In this document: positions 60,601 to 64,000 of the stretch, piece after piece | How positions within the stretch are numbered: the stretch's first letter is position 1 | Layout: each line of letters starts with the position of its first letter | The notes under the pieces: generated by a model | Told to the model about the DNA's origin: nothing | The model's input: only the letters and a program-made list of their open reading frames with translations | The model's database searches: none | Translations under genes and position numbers: made by a program | Source of the DNA: Brasenia schreberi | Taxonomy: Eukaryota > Streptophyta > Magnoliopsida > Nymphaeales > Cabombaceae | DNA: 64,000 nt | Assembly (NCBI GenBank): GCA_036023115.1 | Contig: JAYKKT010000089.1 | Location: forward strand, 10,070,001-10,134,000 | Direction: 5' to 3'

Positions 60601-63600
60601 GTGATTTTCTTTGTTTCCTGTCTCGTCTGTTGACCCAAACTTCCAATGATGCGGGCTTATCTGATTGACTGGCACTTCCATGCCTTTGGCTGTCTGATTT
60701 GCTTGAGTTTATCAGTTTTAGCATTGAAGGGAATGCATTTAGTCCATGACAGTTGCATTCCTTTTGTCACTCAAACGATACCATACAAACTTTTAGTCGG
60801 TCGCAGAAGTTGGTTACTTTCATGATTCACAACTATCCTGACCAATAATTTTTGTGCCAATTAATAGCTTGGCTTTCATTGAGTAAAGTATGATTTACCT
60901 GTTCCATTTGATGGATAGAACGTATTGACTTTTCGTGACCATGTTTCCCTTATATGAAGTTTTGGGTTTTACAGAGACACGATACCGAGAAGCAGAGGCT
61001 AATTATGGAGAAGGAAGCAATTATTCAGGAAATGTCTACACTGGAAAGTCAACTCAACACTTTCGAAATACAGATTAAGTCTTTTGAGGAGGAAATTGAT
61101 AGACTAAGGGTCAAGGTAGCTTGTTTGTATTTGATGAGTGCAAGTTTGATCCGATTCTTCAGTTACATGCAGCTTATGTATTTTGTTTGCAGGTACAATC
61201 CACAAAAGAAGCATATGACCTGGCCAAATCAGAACTTGGTATAAGTCGTTCAAAGTTGAAAGAATGTGATGCTCAGATCAATTCACTCACCAAAGAACAA
61301 CACAAGCTTCAACAGAAGCACAGCGATGTCAATGTCGACAAAAAGAAGATGGATAACGAGGTAGATATGGCTATAGTTGATCTTTTCTAGTATTATGCAG
61401 GGGATGTTCTTCTCAAAGTAGCAGACGTCTGTTCTGCTGGAAGAAGTGTTGGTGGATGCTGGATAGAATGACAAGAACTTTTATCTGGCCATTTTTGTTT
61501 TCATTTTCGGGCTGTCAGTAGAAGTCCAATATCATTCTTGTTTCTCCTGCTTACAAATTACTGCGCGAGAAATTCGATTCTTCATTTGACGAAACCAGAC
61601 AATGAAGGGTACCTACTTTTGGACTATGTCGCAACCACTGAAATCAACTCAATGAAGCGTCCTGTCCAATTTAGTTTCAAACTTCAAGTGCAAGCCATGT
61701 TTCTATTAGCGTTTTGGAATGCTTGAACATTTGAATTGTTTTGTCGCACTCTTTAGTTTATTTTGTTTCTCAAGAACCTTATGCCTTTAAACTTAATAAG
61801 TTCACAGGACTGATCTTGTGACCAACTTGCATTTAGTTCCAGATCAAGTCTTATTGGTTATCTCCCTTGACCGCCATGCCCTTTAGTGTTCGTAACTTGG
61901 TATTACGTTTACCGCTCAAAATTTGTAATTATTTTGATTTCTAATTGTAGGTAAGACGGATGGAAGCCGAGAGATCTGATTGTGCTTTGAAGGTAGAGAA
62001 GCTCCTTGAGAAAAATAGTTGGATTCGGTCTGAGAAGCACTTGTTTGGGAAAAGTGGTACAGATTATGATTTTTCTGCTCGTGATCCTCGTAGATCCAGA
62101 GAAGATTTTGAAAAGCTGCAAACTGAGCTATCCAGGTACGGGTTCACTTTCCTACATTTGGTGAATCTTGTTATCAATAACTTTTCTTTCAAGCATCCTT
62201 TACACCCGAAACCACACAATTTTGATCTTTATTTTCTGCTTTAAGTCTTGAGAAGAGGGTCAATAAGAAGGTCATGGCGATGTTTGAAAAAGCTGAAGAT
62301 GAATACAAAGGTTTGATGTCAAAGAAAGCAATTATCGAGGTAATTGCCGTTCTTTCTCCGATCCTCATTTTGTTCCACTTCATCGAAACGACCTACTGTT
62401 GTCCTCTACTGGTGTCCAATGGAATTTCCTGTTTTCTTGCTGCCTGGTTAGTCTCTCATAGATAACTAATATGGTACCCTGATTTTCCATGCTTGACGTA
62501 TGCTTTATGAGCGCCAAACAGGTTGAAGGCAAATTTCGGTAAGACTTGATAATGGTCAGTGACATACATGTATAGGACTCGATCTGCATATCCCAAAGAG
62601 TGCAAAACAATGGCACAGAGCAGCATTTTTATATGCATATTCATAGTTACGGACCTACCCACATTATTATGTAATTTCAAATCCACAAACGGGAAAGATG
62701 AGTATCTTATGGACACAAATTCTCGAATGTACCTAAACCTCATTGCAGTTACCGGTCGCAGATATTAGCTGCCAACAAACGGCTGTGTCCTACTTGCATA
62801 ATAAGTGCCCTGCCACCTGGATGCATGCTTGTTGACTACTTGTCTTCGGGGCAGCAAATGATGGTCTGTCAAACATTGGTTTTTAACTGTAGGTACTTGT
62901 TTGCAGAAGGACAAGACGAAGATCAAGGAAGTGATTGAAGAGTTGGACGAGAAGAAGAAGGAAACTCTGAAGGTTACTTGGGATAAAGTGAACAAGTGAG
63001 ATTTCATGCTTGGGTCTACTTTATTTGCATATACGGCATATGTACTTGATGATACCTCTAGAAAATCTGGAAGCTATCAGGTTTATGTGTAAACAAAAGG
63101 TTTGACTTCAGTGTGGTGGTGTTTCGTGTTTATTCAGAGATTTTGGGTCAATCTTTTCTACCCTATTACCCGGTGCAATGGCAAAACTCGAGCCTCCGGA
63201 AGGATGCAGTTTCTTAGAAGGACTGGAGGTGCGGGTCGCCTTTGGGAGTGTTTGGAAGCAGTCCTTGTCAGAGCTCAGTGGTGGCCAAAGATCACTCCTT
63301 GCTTTATCTCTCATCCTAGCATTGCTTCTGTTTAAACCGGCACCGCTGTACATCCTAGATGAGGTATCAACATTTTTCTCCCCTTAGGAGACTCTGATCA
63401 TACTTAATGCTTTAGCTTCCAGGCTCTTTTTAAGTCCTTTTCTTTTCATTGTGTATTTTATTTTATGACTATTTTCACACATACTAGGTGTGTGTGTGCA
63501 GGCACGTATGTTTTGGATCCTTGTGCCCCCACAACTTTACCCTGTAACATGACCCTGCAATTGTTAAAAGCCGTAGTGCTTCTGTTTGATGTGCTTTACA

Positions 63601-63969
63601 GGTTGATGCTGCCTTAGATCTAAGTCATACCCAAAACATTGGAAGAATGATCAAATCACATTTTCCACATTCCCAGGTATGACAACTCTGTTAGTATTGA
63701 AATTTTCGGGTTTTGTTTGCTCAACATTATTGCGAAATGTCTCCGTCCGGGTTTGGGATTTGCAAAAACATTGATGCTCGTCGAAAAGTTTGTATAACTA
63801 GGTTGAGCTTCCTATTTTGCAGTTCATCGTTGTTTCTCTTAAAGAAGGTATGTTCAACAATGCAAATGTCATCTTCCGAACCAAATTTGTCGATGGAGTT
63901 TCAACCGTTCAGAGAACAGTGGCATCAAAGGCAAACAAAAAATCTTCTGATAAAACACCCGCTAGGTAG
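39532..63969 (+). CDS. SMC2: SMC2 (condensin CAP-E) ATPase, 20 exons, complete
   Basis: Exons: 39532-39849, 42457-43137, 43285-43428, 43537-43827, 43950-44135, 44275-44439, 44515-44574, 52953-53015, 53605-53696, 55775-55871, 56578-56694, 58790-59008, 60975-61115, 61193-61360, 61951-62135, 62246-62339, 62907-62995, 63138-63363, 63602-63676, 63823-63969. All are GT-AG and sum to 3558 nt, or 1185 aa; Arabidopsis SMC2 has 1176. SMC2 pairs with SMC4 as the ATPase core of condensin, which compacts mitotic chromosomes. The start [20 protein letters not shown] is family-typical. Walker A GLNGSGKS is at 32-39, the hinge at about 519-680, and coiled coils lie on both sides. The ABC signature LSGGQ is at 1083-1087 and Walker B LYILDE at about 1107-1112, followed by VDAALD. 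No key residue is lost and no stop occurs. Long introns 1 (2.6 kb) and 7 (8.4 kb) are repeat-loaded. Confidence 0.97.
39850..42456 (+). other. SMC2 intron 1
   Basis: A 2.6-kb intron, gtatgc to ccgcag. It has AT-rich sequence and scattered short frames without domains. I see no transposon ends or embedded gene. Confidence 0.5.
45281..45323. repeat. (CA)n(TA)n microsatellite
   Basis: A CA run changes directly into a TA run, inside SMC2 intron 7. Confidence 0.9.
45572..48808 (-). mobile_element. RTE-type LINE, near full length, with 18-bp target duplication
   Basis: It is 3.24 kb and antisense in SMC2 intron 7, flanked by the perfect duplication tttcttatgagtccacgt (45554-45571 and 48809-48826). 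The 3' end is (gtt)n, as in plant RTE elements. From its 5' end (48808) it holds a leader with two related ~95-bp monomers and then an AP-type endonuclease (frame 48372-47182) with [24 protein letters not shown] and [10 protein letters not shown] linker with WWWSEVVQ follows, then reverse transcriptase with [23 protein letters not shown] and the catalytic LFADDIV (frame 46914-45826), and last the C-terminal [14 protein letters not shown] region. It is dead: a 4-nt tagt duplication shifts frame at about 47183, a stop follows DNIPI at 46967, about 50 nt seem lost before RRLRQ, and a stop follows RWFG at 45826. Such frames are often labelled craniofacial development protein 2-like in plant databases. 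Confidence 0.9.
49011..49300. repeat. 149-bp diverged tandem repeat
   Basis: Units start aattgatacaaatagctaaa (49011) and aattgatacaaacagctaaa (49160). They continue through gggataaaagt.agttggta and ctagtgtttttcat.gccaag with scattered differences. They lie in SMC2 intron 7, outside the RTE copies. Confidence 0.8.
49571..49627. repeat. (TATG)n microsatellite, interrupted
   Basis: Two blocks of tatg/gtat tetranucleotides are separated by catgcaggtgt. They lie in SMC2 intron 7. Confidence 0.85.
49773..51322 (-). mobile_element. RTE-type LINE, 5'-truncated, split by a nested insertion
   Basis: The parts 49773-50348 and 51128-51322 are consecutive pieces of the RTE 3' half (compare 45590-46410). 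They are flanked outside by the perfect 19-bp duplication gaaaacaggtgcaatcact (49754-49772 and 51323-51341). The 3' end has acaacaacaataac on plus, the complement of the gtt-type tail. The element stops in the reverse transcriptase at its 5' end, as expected for incomplete reverse transcription. No frame is open. Confidence 0.85.
50349..51115. mobile_element. Insertion nested in RTE copy, 12-bp target duplication, class unknown
   Basis: A 767-bp segment interrupts the RTE copy and is flanked by tatgtgccaata (50337-50348 and 51116-51127), a 12-bp duplication that reconstitutes the uninterrupted LINE when removed. There is no terminal inverted repeat and no poly-A. The right third (50930-51105) is rich in ggttctgg and ttcggttgg words like the repeat at 24512-25095. 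No coding frame is recognised. Confidence 0.65.
54283..55413. mobile_element. hAT non-autonomous element, 1131 bp, perfect 8-bp duplication
   Basis: The ends read inward as cagtgttgtctgacacgtatc and cagtgttatccgtatcgcac. The flanks are gtctacac on both sides (54275-54282 and 55414-55421), an exact hAT-size duplication. About 100 bp next to each end is filled with variants of gtatcgtat/cgatacg. The interior is AT-rich and non-coding, so it needs an outside transposase. It lies in SMC2 intron 9. Confidence 0.85.
55953..56312. repeat. 180-bp tandem duplication, units identical
   Basis: Unit 1 (55953-56132) and unit 2 (56133-56312) both start gtgtttgatgtagttcattt and end gtgggaggatgt. I see no difference between them over the whole length. 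They lie in SMC2 intron 10, downstream of a CT run at 55915-55936. Confidence 0.9.
56695..58150 (+). other. SMC2 intron 11, first part
   Basis: About 1.4 kb with no recognised gene. Short frames at 57455-57673 and 57737-57970 have no domain. The even base composition and lack of similarity to other parts of the window would fit an old retroelement insertion, but no LTR ends or domains were found. Confidence 0.35.
58155..58574 (+). mobile_element. RTE-type LINE 3' fragment
   Basis: It begins in the polyprotein C-terminus: agagcaacaattaggcacac, then gctgagtgttgggtagttaa and ctgacagaaatgaagatgct, matching the YGSECWAV and LSVTEMKML coding of the fuller copy. It ends with gccgaccccatctagtatg, gaaaaggcttaattgttgtt. 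It is in the same orientation as SMC2, in intron 11. Frames are broken. Confidence 0.75.
59644..59963 (+). mobile_element. Probable solo LTR
   Basis: The termini tgttgaaggattg and aaattcaaca fit TG...CA. The interior has a possible TATA (ggttataaatgtg, 59817-59829) and a GC-richer 3' part. Flanks aacat (59639-59643) and aatat (59964-59968) match at 4 of 5. No second LTR precedes exon 13, and no pol domain is seen, so a solo LTR in SMC2 intron 12 is the best reading. Confidence 0.4.
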
Positions 63970-63981
63970 AACAGAGTCGTT

Positions 63982-64000
63982 TCTCTCTCTCTCTCTCTCT
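63982..64000. repeat. (CT)n run at window end
   Basis: A CT dinucleotide run begins 12 bp after the SMC2 stop codon, inside the 3' untranslated region, and continues past the window. Confidence 0.85.

Noticed and set aside
1..64000. Bacterial-type systems, CRISPR arrays or integrated plastid/mitochondrial blocks
   Set aside because: No regularly spaced repeats with unique spacers, no operon-like coding density, and no organelle gene order were seen.

Overview
This is nuclear DNA of a flowering plant. It is AT-rich, and its genes are split by GT-AG introns (one GC-AG) of up to 8.4 kb that are packed with old transposable elements. Five host genes can be assigned by joining exons with conserved splice sites and unbroken reading frame. 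Two encode chloroplast proteins: LHCB6/CP24 and a two-RRM chloroplast ribonucleoprotein. The presence of CP24, which is reported lost in Pinaceae and Gnetales, fits an angiosperm. Long repeat-filled introns suggest a mid-sized or large genome, but I cannot name the species.

Layout. 1-8 kb: an NF-YC10/DPB3-1-like histone-fold gene (+), whose 5.5-kb second intron holds a 5S-rRNA-derived SINE, a hAT-type MITE and an L1-type LINE remnant. 9.5-10.4 kb: LHCB6 (-). 10.6-22.5 kb: gene-poor and repeat-rich (RTE-type LINE fragments, MITEs, SINEs, a probable solo LTR). 22.9-24.1 kb: chloroplast RNA-binding protein (-), last exon not found. 24.5-32.2 kb: a GGTTC-biased repeat, two Ty1/copia remnants, a short LINE derivative, a Tourist-like MITE and a second 5S-derived SINE. 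32.9-37.7 kb: reticulon-like RTNLB gene (+). 39.5-64 kb: a complete 20-exon SMC2 gene (+) encoding 1185 aa of a condensin ATPase, ending 31 bp before the window does. Its introns host a 3.2-kb RTE element, a second RTE copy with an insertion nested in it, a hAT element with a perfect 8-bp target duplication, an identical 180-bp tandem duplication, an RTE 3' fragment and a probable solo LTR.

The five genes are not an operon and have no obvious joint function. They are neighbours with separate roles: transcription or chromatin (NF-YC10), photosystem II antenna (LHCB6), plastid RNA (cpRNP), endoplasmic reticulum shape (RTNLB) and chromosome condensation (SMC2, with an E2F-type site about 150 bp upstream of its ATG).

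I did not find a new multi-gene system. The most unusual material is in the repeats: a 5S-headed SINE family with two copies, each with its own target-site duplication; a 0.2-kb RTE derivative that keeps only the two ends; an insertion of unknown class nested in an RTE copy; and a copia polypurine-tract/RNase H end that is tandemly doubled.
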